Source: an uncultured Clostridia bacterium (GTDB taxonomy: Bacteria; Bacillota; Clostridia; Christensenellales; Borkfalkiaceae). Taken from it: DNA of 50,868 nucleotides. Position 1 is the first letter of the stretch, and every line of letters starts with the position of its first letter. Made by a program: the position numbers and the translations under genes. The stretch spans positions 1 to 50,868 of the forward strand of contig CANREJ010000008.1 in NCBI GenBank assembly GCA_947629665.1, written 5' to 3'. Shown here in pieces: positions 32,660 to 40,348 of this stretch. The notes beneath the pieces were generated by a model that was not told where the DNA came from, searched no databases, and was given only the letters and a program-made list of their open reading frames with translations.

Positions 32660-33055
32660 ATTACAAAGTATCTTGCTATTACGAAGTCTACAAGCGGTTA
32701 GAAGCGAGTTATGCAAGGCGCGTTAATTTTTTAAAATAATAAACGTTGCAAGCAGGGTTTCCCTGCGCCGCAAGCCCCAATTTGCGCATACCTGCGCCTC
32801 GGCGGGGTGAATGCCCGCGATTATATTATATGTGCGCCTTTATAAATCGCGGGCAGAGGGACGAGTAGCCCTCAAACTCACGAAAAATCGCAGGCACGGC
32901 TTGCCGAGATTTTTGTGAACTTTGCTATTACGAAGTCTGCAAGCGGTTAGAAGCGAGCAGAACGAGGAGCGTGCGGCTTTGCGACGGGGAGTGTACACAG
33001 AAGTACATGACCCTAGCAAAACGTAAGCGCGACAATGTTATGCGACGCTTATAAT
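32660..33055. repeat. Family 1 repeats (short and long forms) and inverted repeat
   Basis: Bases 32660-32760 are a short-form copy (ATTACGAAGTCTACAAGCGG ... AACGTTGCAAGCA). Bases 32813-32854 are an inverted repeat with arms GCCCGCGATT and AATCGCGGGC. Bases 32930-33055 are the best long-form copy: ATTACGAAGTCTGCAAGCGG, GAGGAGCGTGCGG, GTGTACACAGAAGTACATGA, CGACAATGTTATGCGACG. The long form follows the thrC terminator. No gene is seen in 32376-33126. Confidence 0.7.
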
Positions 33056-33071
33056 CCGCTTGGCGGAAGCC

Positions 33072-33112
33072 GAAAAAAGGTGTGGGGCTAACACGCGCAC
33101 AACCCCACACCT
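33072..33112 (-). terminator. Intrinsic terminator of thrC
   Basis: Minus strand AGGTGTGGGG pairs with CCCCACACCT around a 15-base loop, followed by six T residues. It lies just after the thrC stop. Confidence 0.85.
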
Positions 33113-33126
33113 ATTTATTTTACAAA

Positions 33127-34605
33127 TTATTTTACAAATTCAATAATTTCATCAAACACCTTTTTCTTCTCCACAACTTTGGAAAACCTTACGGGCTTGT
33201 CCCGTAGAGCAATAAGGTTTTTGGGTACAGCCATCGCCGTGGCGGCGTGCAGGCGTTTTATGCCCTTGAAGCTGTCCTTTACGTCGTTGCCCGTAACGGC
33301 GTACAGTACGTCCTGCGGGAATTTATAGGGATTTGCCGTGGACACTATTACCATGTCGGTCTTGTCCTTTTTATTCTTTTCAAACCAATCCAGCGCCACC
33401 TTCATTGCGCAGCCCGTGTGCGTGTCCATGGTGTAGCCCACGTCCTCGAACACTTCGTACATGGCCTCCACCGACGTTTCCTCGCTTGCAAAGCCGCCGT
33501 CGAAAACGGACTGTATTTGGGCAAGTTCGGCAGGAGTTATAGTGTAGTGTTGCTCCTTTTTAAGGCTCTCCATTCTCTGCGCGGTCAGCGCGGCGTTCCT
33601 GCCGCTCACTTCAAACAGCAACCGCTCCAAATTGGAGGAGACTAAAATGTCCATCGAGGGGGACGTGGTTTTATAAAATTCGCGGCGGATATCGTAGACG
33701 CCCGTGTTTAAAAAATCGGTCAGCACGTTGTTTAAATTGCTGGCGCAGTGCAGTCTGCGCACGGGCAGACCCATGCGCTTTGCGTAGTATCCCGCAAGGA
33801 TATTGCCGAAGTTGCCCGTGGGCACGGTGAAATCTATCTCCTGCCCCATCTCTATCTGCCCGCCCGAAACCAGGTCGAGATACGCCGAAAAATAATAGGC
33901 TATCTGCGGCACGAGCCTGCCGAAGTTTATGGAGTTTGCCGAAGAGAGCACCGTGTTGTATTTTTTGAGTTCCGCGGCACACTCCGCGCTTGAAAAAATT
34001 TCCTTTACCGCCGATTGGCAGTCGTCGAAGTTACCGCGCACGGCAACCACGCCTACATTGTCCCCCTCCTGCGTGCACATCTGCAATTTTTGCATTTTGG
34101 ATACGCCTTCGTTGGGGTAAAATACCATTATTTTTATGCCTTCGGCGTCCTTGAAGCCTTCCAGCGCCGCCTTGCCCGTGTCGCCCGAAGTGGCTACGAG
34201 TATTAAAATTTGCTCCTTTATGCCGCAGAGGTCGCAACCCTTGCGCAAAAGATATGGCAAAACGGTGAGCGCCATGTCCTTGAAGGCGCAGGTGGGTCCG
34301 TGCCAAAGTTCCAGCATATACACGCCGTCGTCCAGCCGCACAAGCGGCGCGGGGTCGCCCTCGAACTTGGCATACGCCTTTTCGCATGCGGACAGAAGTT
34401 CCGCGCCGTCGTACTCATCCAGATATTTACGGATTACGGCGGCCGCCCTTTCGGGATAGCTCATGGAGAGCATGCCTGAAAGCTCCTCCGCGGAGACCTT
34501 GGGGAACTTTTCGGGCACGTACAGCCCGCCGTTTTCGGCAAGTCCCTTTACTATTGCGAGTGCGCCCGAAACCTTTTCGCCGCCGCGCGTGCTAACAAAT
34601 TTCAT
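33127..34605 (-). CDS. thrC: Threonine synthase
   Basis: This 492-residue PLP enzyme converts O-phosphohomoserine to threonine. Features: the N-terminal FVSTRGG, the PLP lysine in GPTCAFKDMALT (about 101-112), the phosphate loop VATSGDTGKAA, and NSINFGRLVPQIAYYF. The long C-terminal region marks the enteric/yeast-type subclass rather than the short plant-type. AGAGG precedes the ATG. It is a single gene bounded by terminators. No T-box or obvious attenuator lies in the short upstream region. Confidence 0.96.
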   Translation of the reverse strand: MKFVSTRGGEKVSGALAIVKGLAENGGLYVPEKFPKVSAEELSGMLSMSYPERAAAVIRKYLDEYDGAELLSACEKAYAKFEGDPAPLVRLDDGVYMLELWHGPTCAFKDMALTVLPYLLRKGCDLCGIKEQILILVATSGDTGKAALEGFKDAEGIKIMVFYPNEGVSKMQKLQMCTQEGDNVGVVAVRGNFDDCQSAVKEIFSSAECAAELKKYNTVLSSANSINFGRLVPQIAYYFSAYLDLVSGGQIEMGQEIDFTVPTGNFGNILAGYYAKRMGLPVRRLHCASNLNNVLTDFLNTGVYDIRREFYKTTSPSMDILVSSNLERLLFEVSGRNAALTAQRMESLKKEQHYTITPAELAQIQSVFDGGFASEETSVEAMYEVFEDVGYTMDTHTGCAMKVALDWFEKNKKDKTDMVIVSTANPYKFPQDVLYAVTGNDVKDSFKGIKRLHAATAMAVPKNLIALRDKPVRFSKVVEKKKVFDEIIEFVK

Positions 34606-34652
34606 TTATATACCTCTTAAAAATTATGCAAAAAATGGGTACATGTGGGTTG

Positions 34653-34681
34653 AAAAAGGCGGCACGGTAAACCGTGCCGCC
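34653..34681 (-). terminator. Intrinsic terminator of P-loop gene
   Basis: GGCGGCACGGT and its exact complement pair around two bases (34658-34681), followed on the minus strand by five T residues. It ends the upstream gene and precedes thrC. Confidence 0.85.
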
Positions 34682-34694
34682 GTAAAATTGTTGT

Positions 34695-35102
34695 TTACAG
34701 ATACTTTTTAACGAAATCGGGAAGTTCCGCCTCTTCGCAACTGCACGTAATATAAATGGTTATATCGTTTTCGCCCGCAACTTTATCCAGCATGTAAAAT
34801 ATGCCCGCGAGTTCCCCTACGGGCTTGCCTGTGATGCGCGAAACGCCGTCCACGTAAATATATTCGTGGTCGCTGTTGCAGGCCGCAACGCCCTTAACAA
34901 AGCCGCAAAGCGCTTCCTCGCCGGCAACCTGGTAGTCGGCAACGTCTATAAAGCGCACGCTGCGGTGCAAATCGTACATACATCTCTTGTTATCGGTGAT
35001 AAATACGCTGAGCCCCTTTGCGTCGAGAGCGTTGCTGTTGGCAACGTCTATGAGTTGCTTCGTTTTGCCGGTGCCTTTGGGTCCGTAGATAATTTTAATC
35101 AT
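34695..35102 (-). CDS. Small P-loop ATP-binding protein
   Basis: This 135-residue protein starts MIKIIYGPKGTGKTKQLIDV, a clear Walker A, and has HEYIYVDGVSRI as a probable Walker B strand and ITIYITCSCEEAELP near the end. It lacks further AAA or kinase domains, so it is a minimal P-loop NTPase of unknown role; similar small proteins occur in Clostridia. GGAGG precedes the ATG. A promoter with TTGAAA, 17 bases and TAAAAT lies upstream. It forms a single-gene unit. Confidence 0.75.
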   Translation of the reverse strand: MIKIIYGPKGTGKTKQLIDVANSNALDAKGLSVFITDNKRCMYDLHRSVRFIDVADYQVAGEEALCGFVKGVAACNSDHEYIYVDGVSRITGKPVGELAGIFYMLDKVAGENDITIYITCSCEEAELPDFVKKYL

Positions 35103-35216
35103 TGAAATCCTCCATATAAGTATTATACTTACCGTCTGCCTATATTTTAACAGTTATCGCCGGGAATTTCAAGGCTTTATTATAAAATTTTATAAAAATT
35201 AATATTTTAACGCTGC

Positions 35217-36419
35217 CTATTTTACTTCTGCGGCAAATTCGGCTATTTTTTGCAGCCCCGCCTCTATGTCCTCAAACGCCAGCGCATACGAAAGGCGTAT
35301 CGCCTCGTCGTCCCCGAAGCATACGCCGGGGGTTACCGCAACCTGCTTTTCGGTCAAAAGAAGGTCTGCCACGTCCATACTGCCCGTTATTTTTTTGCCG
35401 TTGTAGCTCTTGCCGAACAGCTTGTCCACAACCAGCATAACGTAAAACGCGCCGTCGGGCTTTACGTAGTCCAGACCGAGCGGTTTAAAGCCGTCGAGTA
35501 TTTTAAGCATCTTTTTGCGGCGGTCGCCGAAGGCCGCTATCATCTCTTCCGTGGGCTTGGGGTCGCCTTCCAGCGCGGCTATCGCCGCGTATTGGGTCAT
35601 CGTGTTCACGTTTGAGGTGGAATGGCTCTGGAAGGAAGCTATCGCCTTTGCAATCACGGGGGAACATGCCAGATACCCCAGCCTCCAACCGGTCATGGCG
35701 TAGGACTTGGAAACGCCGTTCACCACAATGGTAAGCTCCTTCATTTCGGGGGAAACGGCGGCTATTGAATAGTGCTTTTCGCCCCCGTAGATAAGTTTTT
35801 CGTAGACCTCGTCCGAAAGTACCAGAATATTGTGTTTAACGCATACGCGCGCTATTTTTTCTATCTCTTCCTGCACATATACGGAGCCCGTGGGATTTGC
35901 GGGGGTGTTTAAAATGAGCATCTTTGTATTGGGGGTTACGGCCGCCTCCAACTGCTCCGCCGTCATTTTATAACCGCCTTCGCGGGTGGTCTTTATGTAC
36001 ACGGGCACGCCGCCGCAGCTTTTAACCACTTCGGGATAGGTAAGCCAATAGGGCGAGGGAATTATAACTTCGTCGCCCTCGTCTATCGTTGCGAACAACG
36101 CGTTGAAAATGGAGTGTTTTGCGCCGTTTGAAACTATTATCTGCGAGGGCTCGTAGGTCAAACCGTTTTCCTCTTTGAGCTTTTTGCAGATGGATTTTTT
36201 GAGGGCGGGCAGCCCAGCGGCGGCAACGTATTTGGTGTAGCCCTTGTCCATTGCGTCCTTTGCGGCGGCTATTATGTGCGCGGGGGTGTTGAAATCGGGT
36301 TCGCCCACGCCGAAGTTTATAACCCGCACGCCCGCGGCTTTAAGCTCGTTGGCCTTTGCGGATATGGCAAGCGTCATGCTGGGGGCAATGGAAGCAACTC
36401 TATGGGATACTTTTATCAT
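35217..36419 (-). CDS. Aspartate/aromatic aminotransferase, class I
   Basis: This 400-residue fold-type I PLP enzyme transfers amino groups between aspartate (or a similar amino acid) and 2-oxoglutarate. Motifs include INFGVGEPDFNTPAHI, the substrate region NTPANPTGSVY, DEVYEKLIY, the PLP lysine in VNGVSKSYAMTGWRLGY and the C-terminal arginine in DDEAIRLSYA. This pattern fits the Iγ aspartate aminotransferase group. AGGAG is 10 bases before the ATG. It is preceded by its own promoter. Aromatic or prephenate specificity cannot be excluded. Confidence 0.93.
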   Translation of the reverse strand: MIKVSHRVASIAPSMTLAISAKANELKAAGVRVINFGVGEPDFNTPAHIIAAAKDAMDKGYTKYVAAAGLPALKKSICKKLKEENGLTYEPSQIIVSNGAKHSIFNALFATIDEGDEVIIPSPYWLTYPEVVKSCGGVPVYIKTTREGGYKMTAEQLEAAVTPNTKMLILNTPANPTGSVYVQEEIEKIARVCVKHNILVLSDEVYEKLIYGGEKHYSIAAVSPEMKELTIVVNGVSKSYAMTGWRLGYLACSPVIAKAIASFQSHSTSNVNTMTQYAAIAALEGDPKPTEEMIAAFGDRRKKMLKILDGFKPLGLDYVKPDGAFYVMLVVDKLFGKSYNGKKITGSMDVADLLLTEKQVAVTPGVCFGDDEAIRLSYALAFEDIEAGLQKIAEFAAEVK

Positions 36420-36464
36420 ACGGCAACGCTCCTGAAATTTTTGCAGATGTATTTTTATACGCCA

Positions 36465-36494
36465 AGTATATCACATAACGCCCGCATATTGCAA
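36465..36494 (-). promoter_or_regulatory. Promoter of aminotransferase gene
   Basis: Minus strand TTGCAA (36489-36494), 18-base spacer, TATACT (36465-36470). Confidence 0.6.
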
Positions 36495-36519
36495 CTTTTT
36501 ATTATTATATTATTATATC

Positions 36520-36550
36520 GCCGCGTTTTGTAATAAATATAACTTTTTAT
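36520..36550. repeat. Direct repeat flanking the BspA gene, copy 1
   Basis: CCGCGTTTTGTAATAAATAT followed by AACTTTTTAT is repeated at 39120-39148 with only a two-base deletion. The pair brackets the BspA-like gene and its leader. Each copy sits just upstream of a minus-strand promoter with a TTGCAA -35 box. Confidence 0.65.
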
Positions 36551-36557
36551 GAAAATA

Positions 36558-36589
36558 CGTTACCCGCGGCAAAAACGCCGCGGGTAACG
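36558..36589 (-). terminator. Hairpin after BspA-like gene
   Basis: CGTTACCCGCGGC and its exact complement form a 13-bp stem with a six-base loop. It follows the BspA stop by about 20 bases. The following minus-strand bases are moderately T-rich, so it is a probable terminator. Confidence 0.65.
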
Positions 36590-36610
36590 CACGGTTAAAG
36601 GTTTTTTAAA

Positions 36611-38803
36611 TTATCTGGTCCACTCCCACTGGCAGTTGTTTGTGCCGTTGTAGGTGGCCTTTAAATATTTTGCGGCTATGCTCTTGTCCGCCAGATCGCC
36701 CGCGTTAAGCGTTTTGTTGTTGGCTTTCCAGCCCGTGAGACCGTTGAAGTCCACACTCGTGAGGGCGGAAACGCCCGAAAACGCCAGCCTGCCTATCGTG
36801 CGGCATTGGCTTCCCGAAGCAAACGCAACGCTCACAAGATTCGGCTTGTAACTATCGTACACCGTAGAGAAGTTAAACATAAAGGCGGGTAACCTGGTTG
36901 CGCTTGCGCCCACGGTCATTTTAACTCCCGTGCCGTTGGTTCCCATTCCCTCAAACACATAGTCCGACGACCCGAAATTTGCGCAGGACTCGGCGTTGAA
37001 GTTCAACGTTTCCACCTCGCGCATAAAGGCAAACGCCTCCTTGCCAATCTTTGTTACTCCCTTGCCGATATTCAGCGTTTTTGCGGAGCGCAGGTTCACA
37101 AAGGCAAAGTCGTGTATGGTCTGCACGCTGTCCGGAATTGTGAGGGTGGTTGCCTCATTTCCGTTTATATACAGCTTTTTGGCGTAATAAATTGGATTGG
37201 ATTCCTCCTCCGCAAAGGATATTTTGCACCAGCTTTCAATGTCGCTTATATTCACGCGCGTGAGCGAGGTGATGTAGTTGAACGCAAACCTTCCCACGCT
37301 TGTGAGGTTGCCCTCCGGCTCAAAAGTTACGGTAGTCATATTTACGGTATAGTCATCGTCTATCATGGCGTGCGGCACAAACAGGTAGGAGGGAATTGAC
37401 TTTACTTCCTTGCCTATAACGCAGTCTATGCCGCTTCCGTTTGTGCCCGCATATGCAAAAATATAGTTGTAGTCCGGATTCTGTATGCTCACTTCACGCG
37501 CGCGGTACTCCAATCTTTCCAAATTCCTCATGTACGCAAAGGCGTATTGCCCCATATAGCTCACGCCCTCGCCTATAACAAGTTCGGTTACGCGCGAACA
37601 GTTCATCATCGCCCCGTATAAAACGGCTCCGCCGCGGATTGTTACCGAAGTAAGCCCCGACGGGATATAGAAAGTCCTCTCCCCCGAAGATTGCTGCTTG
37701 AATTTCTGGGTTATGCTAACGCCGCCCGAATACGCGGCCGAACCGAAGATATACCCGAAGAGCGATTGTTCCGATGGCGTTGTGGACGAGGAATAGCCCT
37801 TGTTGCCCACAAACGGCAGGTTTATGCTTTTGAGCGACCCGCAATCCGTGAATGCGCCGTTTTCAATCTCCGTTACGCTGTCGGGCACTTTTACGCCCGT
37901 AACGGAAGAATTTGCAAAGGCGTGAGCCGCTATTTTTGTAACGGGCTTGCCCAAATGGGTCTTGGGGATATTGATTTCTTTTTCCGTTGCACTGCCTATG
38001 CCCGTGAGCGTATATGCCGAACCGTTTTCGGCAAATTGCAAATTTTCGGTAAACTTTTCTTCGCCGCAACGTGCGCACACGCCGTTTTTGTAGTCGTGGC
38101 CGAGAGCTTTTATTTCCGTCTGCTGTTCAAAAACAGTGTTACAGCGGCTGCAATAGCTCCCCTTTGTTTTGCCCGGCGACGTGCATGTGGCCTCCACGGC
38201 AGGCTGGGTAACGGTGCTGTGCCCCAATGCGGGAATCACCTGTTCTGTGCGCTCACGGCAGACCGTACAAACGGCATAGCGCATTCCCGCAGACGTGCAT
38301 GTGGCCTCCGTTTGGGTTACCCACGTTTGGTAGCTGTGCCCCGTTGCGGGCACCGTCTCCGTCTTGGTGTGCGCGCTGTTCCTGTTGCAGGTAAACAGCT
38401 TTTCGCCCGCATGTTCGCAGTCGGGTGGGGAAGTGATAACCCCGTTATCCCAATCGTGCCCCAGGGCGTCAACCTTTTTTGTTTCGGTCTTTGTGCATTT
38501 AAGGCATTTGCGCCTGTTTAGACCGTCCGTCTCGCAGGTGGCGGCCTCGACCGTCTCCCATTCGTCCCAATCGTGCCCCAGGGCGGCCACAACCCGCGTT
38601 TCCATTTGTCCGCATTCGCAACTGCGCTGTTCACTGCCCTCGTTTTCGCAGTCGGGCGCCTCAACCAATTCCCATTCGCCGAACGAGTGGGTGTGTTCGC
38701 CGGAATTGCCGCCGCCGAAACTTCCGCCGAAAATTTCGCAAGCGGACAGGGCGGTCAAGGCCAGCATGCCTAAAAGCAACAGAGCCAAAATTTTCTTTTT
38801 CAT
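36611..38803 (-). CDS. BspA-type leucine-rich repeat lipoprotein with Cys repeats
   Basis: This 730-residue protein has a lipoprotein signal (MKKKILALLLLGMLALTALSAC, cysteine 22). Residues about 35-270 are six repeats of roughly 40 residues, each with a Cys-rich pair and ending in ALGHDWD/ALGHST-like text. Then come BspA-type leucine-rich repeats (phrases such as VTKIAAHAFANSSVTGVKVP and LTRVNISDIESW). It probably sits on the cell surface and binds host or matrix material. AGGAGG is ideally spaced before the ATG. Its message begins with a structured leader that ends in a strong terminator just before this gene (38831-38861). Confidence 0.88.
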   Translation of the reverse strand: MKKKILALLLLGMLALTALSACEIFGGSFGGGNSGEHTHSFGEWELVEAPDCENEGSEQRSCECGQMETRVVAALGHDWDEWETVEAATCETDGLNRRKCLKCTKTETKKVDALGHDWDNGVITSPPDCEHAGEKLFTCNRNSAHTKTETVPATGHSYQTWVTQTEATCTSAGMRYAVCTVCRERTEQVIPALGHSTVTQPAVEATCTSPGKTKGSYCSRCNTVFEQQTEIKALGHDYKNGVCARCGEEKFTENLQFAENGSAYTLTGIGSATEKEINIPKTHLGKPVTKIAAHAFANSSVTGVKVPDSVTEIENGAFTDCGSLKSINLPFVGNKGYSSSTTPSEQSLFGYIFGSAAYSGGVSITQKFKQQSSGERTFYIPSGLTSVTIRGGAVLYGAMMNCSRVTELVIGEGVSYMGQYAFAYMRNLERLEYRAREVSIQNPDYNYIFAYAGTNGSGIDCVIGKEVKSIPSYLFVPHAMIDDDYTVNMTTVTFEPEGNLTSVGRFAFNYITSLTRVNISDIESWCKISFAEEESNPIYYAKKLYINGNEATTLTIPDSVQTIHDFAFVNLRSAKTLNIGKGVTKIGKEAFAFMREVETLNFNAESCANFGSSDYVFEGMGTNGTGVKMTVGASATRLPAFMFNFSTVYDSYKPNLVSVAFASGSQCRTIGRLAFSGVSALTSVDFNGLTGWKANNKTLNAGDLADKSIAAKYLKATYNGTNNCQWEWTR

Positions 38804-38830
38804 TATCTGCCTCCTTTTTTTGCGGCAAAT

Positions 38831-38861
38831 AAAAAAGTGCCGCATCCGTAAGGAGCGGCAC
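38831..38861 (-). terminator. Leader terminator upstream of BspA gene
   Basis: Minus strand GTGCCGC pairs with GCGGCAC (38837-38861), followed by TTTTTT (38831-38836). It lies between the promoter and the gene, so full-length mRNA requires read-through or antitermination. Confidence 0.85.
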
Positions 38862-39112
38862 CTGTAAAAGCCCCCCTTACAGTTGCTACACATCGAATAC
38901 AATATACACCCGACAGCGTGGCACGGTTGAAAAAGTGTGCGGCACGGTTGAAAGAATCGGAAATATCGTACAGAAATAAGGGAACGCCGTTACCGATGTT
39001 TCCTTTTCCGATTCTTCCCGTTTAAAGCCGAAATTATGTATAGTTGCGGTTTTTGGGGGTGTATTTAGATGTGTAGCATTAACATTATAGCACACCGTCC
39101 CCCAAATTGCAA
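38837..39112 (-). promoter_or_regulatory. BspA promoter and structured leader (element copy 3)
   Basis: Minus strand TTGCAA (39107-39112), 17-base spacer, TATAAT (39084-39089). From about +1, TGCTACACATC (39068-39078) pairs exactly with GATGTGTAGCA (38884-38894). Inside, TACACCC pairs with GGGTGTA, and AAGAATCGGAAA (39005-39016) pairs perfectly with 38952-38963. After the closing stem, CTGTAA pairs with TTACAG, and GTAAGG (38875-38880) can instead pair with CCTTAC (38848-38853) in the terminator loop. This is the layout of an RNA switch. Ligand unknown; not a T-box. Confidence 0.65.
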
Positions 39113-39119
39113 CACCCTT

Positions 39120-39148
39120 GCCGCGTTTTGTAATAAATAACTTTTTAT
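39120..39148. repeat. Direct repeat flanking the BspA gene, copy 2
   Basis: Partner of 36520-36550, same orientation, differing by a TA deletion. It ends just upstream of the BspA leader promoter. Confidence 0.65.
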
Positions 39149-39197
39149 TATAGATTTTGAAATCCCGCCCAAACTGTTGCAAATCCTACATATAAAC

Positions 39198-39231
39198 CAC
39201 AGCGGCGCAGATATAAACCTGCACCGCTGTG
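39198..39231 (-). terminator. Hairpin after SLOG-type gene
   Basis: CACAGCGGCGCAG and CTGCACCGCTGTG pair with one mismatch around a short loop, about 30 bases after the stop. It probably ends the transcript, although the T tract is weak. Confidence 0.6.
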
Positions 39232-39259
39232 TACACTTTGCGGAAAGTAATCCAAAATC

Positions 39260-39784
39260 TTAAAAACGTTCCGGGAAGGAACGTGCCGACAGAGGTTTAT
39301 GGTTTTTTTTAACTCCGCCGGGTGCAAAATTAATAAAGTTTTTATGCGATTTTACGGCATATTCGTAGGCTTTGTACGCCCCGCTGTTCTCACTCTCCTT
39401 CACATAAAACAACACCAAATCGCTTTGGGCTATCATGGCGCAGTTGCGGTAATATATGGAAGTGTACCACCAATCAAATTCTTTCATGGGGCACTCAATG
39501 CTTTCATATTCCTTTTTCTCGAACCAGACGGGCGGTTTTCGCAGATGTTTTTCAAGCGGAAAACAAAATACCCTCTTTATTCCAAGTTCCGGCAATTCCG
39601 CCCGCTTTTTTGATACCAGGTCATACACAAGCGAGTCAAAATCGCTTCTGCCGCCAAACAGAAAGGTACGGAAACCGTCCGCAATCGCCCTGTCTATTTC
39701 CTCACTTGTCCGCTCTTCCAGCTCGCGGGTTATTTCAACGTCGAAGTGCCCGAAGCAAGAACATACTTTTTCATTTTCGCACAT
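39260..39784 (-). CDS. SLOG-superfamily (DUF1273-like) protein
   Basis: This 174-residue protein resembles YpsA/DUF1273 members of the SLOG (Rossmann-like nucleotide-binding) superfamily: CSCFGHFDVEITRELEERT, IADGFRTFLFGGRSDFD, and MIAQSDLVLFYVKESENSGAY near the C-terminus, the segment where SLOG proteins bind ligand. The role of such single-domain proteins is uncertain; in other contexts SLOG domains bind NAD- or ADP-ribose-type signals. The ATG at MCENEKV was chosen because longer frames run into the leader RNA. Its AAGGGGG binding site lies inside a hairpin that the leader can form or open. Confidence 0.75.
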   Translation of the reverse strand: MCENEKVCSCFGHFDVEITRELEERTSEEIDRAIADGFRTFLFGGRSDFDSLVYDLVSKKRAELPELGIKRVFCFPLEKHLRKPPVWFEKKEYESIECPMKEFDWWYTSIYYRNCAMIAQSDLVLFYVKESENSGAYKAYEYAVKSHKNFINFAPGGVKKNHKPLSARSFPERF

Positions 39785-40042
39785 AAGAAGCGCCGCCCCC
39801 TTTATTTTAAGGAACGGCGTCCGTAGAATACCGTTCCCCGGTTGCGACCCCATTAAAACCTCTTTATTTCCGTGAAAACAAATCAGCCCGGAACAGGTAT
39901 TTCTACCAATATTCTGTGATTTGTATTACGGAAATATAATCAATCAATGCAAAAAACAGACTCCCCCGCCGGGGAAGAAAACAGAGGTTGATTTTTAATA
40001 AGGTCGCATTAGTATTATACCACGGTTATTTTAAAATATCAA
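39785..40042 (-). promoter_or_regulatory. SLOG-gene promoter and structured leader (element copy 1)
   Basis: Minus strand TTGATA (40037-40042), 17-base spacer, TATAAT (40014-40019). TGCGACC (40002-40008) at about +1 pairs with GGTCGCA (39843-39849); AACCTCT (39983-39989) pairs with AGAGGTT (39857-39863); a two-part stem pairs 39917-39935 with 39866-39885. After the closing stem, GGAACGG can pair with CCGTTCC, or CGCCGTTCC can pair with GGGGCGGCG, which contains the gene's ribosome binding site. The choices are mutually exclusive, so translation could be switched. Confidence 0.65.
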
Positions 40043-40063
40043 CAATAAAACCGCACGCGGCGC

Positions 40064-40282
40064 AAAATTAAGGGCGCCGCCCATTGGGAACGGCGCCCGT
40101 AGTATACCGTTCCTTGGTTGCGACGCCAACAAACTCTTTCATGTAGAGAAAACAGTTCGAAACAAGTATGACTACCATTATCTTTATGTTTTCTCTACAC
40201 ATGAAATATGCACTTTTGGCAAAAAATTTATATTAAATTGGCGTCGCATAAGTATTATAGCATGCCCAACCGAAAATATCAA
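40064..40282 (-). ncRNA. Promoter plus about 180-nt terminated RNA (element copy 2)
   Basis: Minus strand TTGATA (40277-40282), 17-base spacer, TATAAT (40254-40259). TGCGACGCCAA (40238-40248) pairs with TTGGCGTCGCA (40119-40129). Inside, an almost perfect 18-bp hairpin pairs 40187-40206 with 40137-40154. After the closing stem, GGAACGG (40107-40113) can pair with 40087-40093, competing with a strong terminator (40072-40098, GGGCGCCG/CGGCGCCC, tail TTAATTTT). It lies in tandem upstream of copy 1, 240 bases apart at the -35 boxes. It may be a small RNA or the first gate of a double leader for the SLOG gene. Confidence 0.65.
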
Positions 40283-40348
40283 CAATAAAATTAAAAACGG
40301 CAAAAAAATTAATGCGGACAAATATTAGAATACTTTTATTTTTTGCTA

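Noticed and set aside
32361-33126. T-box upstream of trpS or thrC
   Set aside because: No specifier stem or T-box motif is seen; the region upstream of trpS is explained by two repeat families and a terminator, and that upstream of thrC is too short.
37691-38521. Long plus-strand reading frame (276 codons) opposite the BspA gene
   Set aside because: It is antisense to clear Cys-repeat and LRR coding sequence, lacks a ribosome binding site and has low-complexity composition.
38886-39182. Open reading frame of 98 codons across the BspA leader
   Set aside because: It has no ribosome binding site, overlaps the promoter and paired stems, and its translation resembles no protein.
38894-40250. ATG at the start of each leader (TATAAT-N4-ATG) as leaderless leader peptides
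   Set aside because: The ATG is only five bases after the -10 box, too close for a normal transcription start, and the frames differ in length with no shared peptide.
38837-40282. Retron-type ncRNA or 6S RNA as an explanation for the structured leaders
   Set aside because: The closing stem and long inner hairpin recall retron msr-msd RNA, but no reverse transcriptase gene is nearby. 6S RNA is normally one or two copies with a promoter-like bubble; these have switchable 3' hairpins ahead of genes.
38837-40282. T-box or purine riboswitch in the leaders
   Set aside because: No TGGNACC-type T-box sequence is present. A TTTCTACC string on the opposite strand of copy 1 recalls the purine riboswitch core but is on the wrong strand and is not kept in copy 2.
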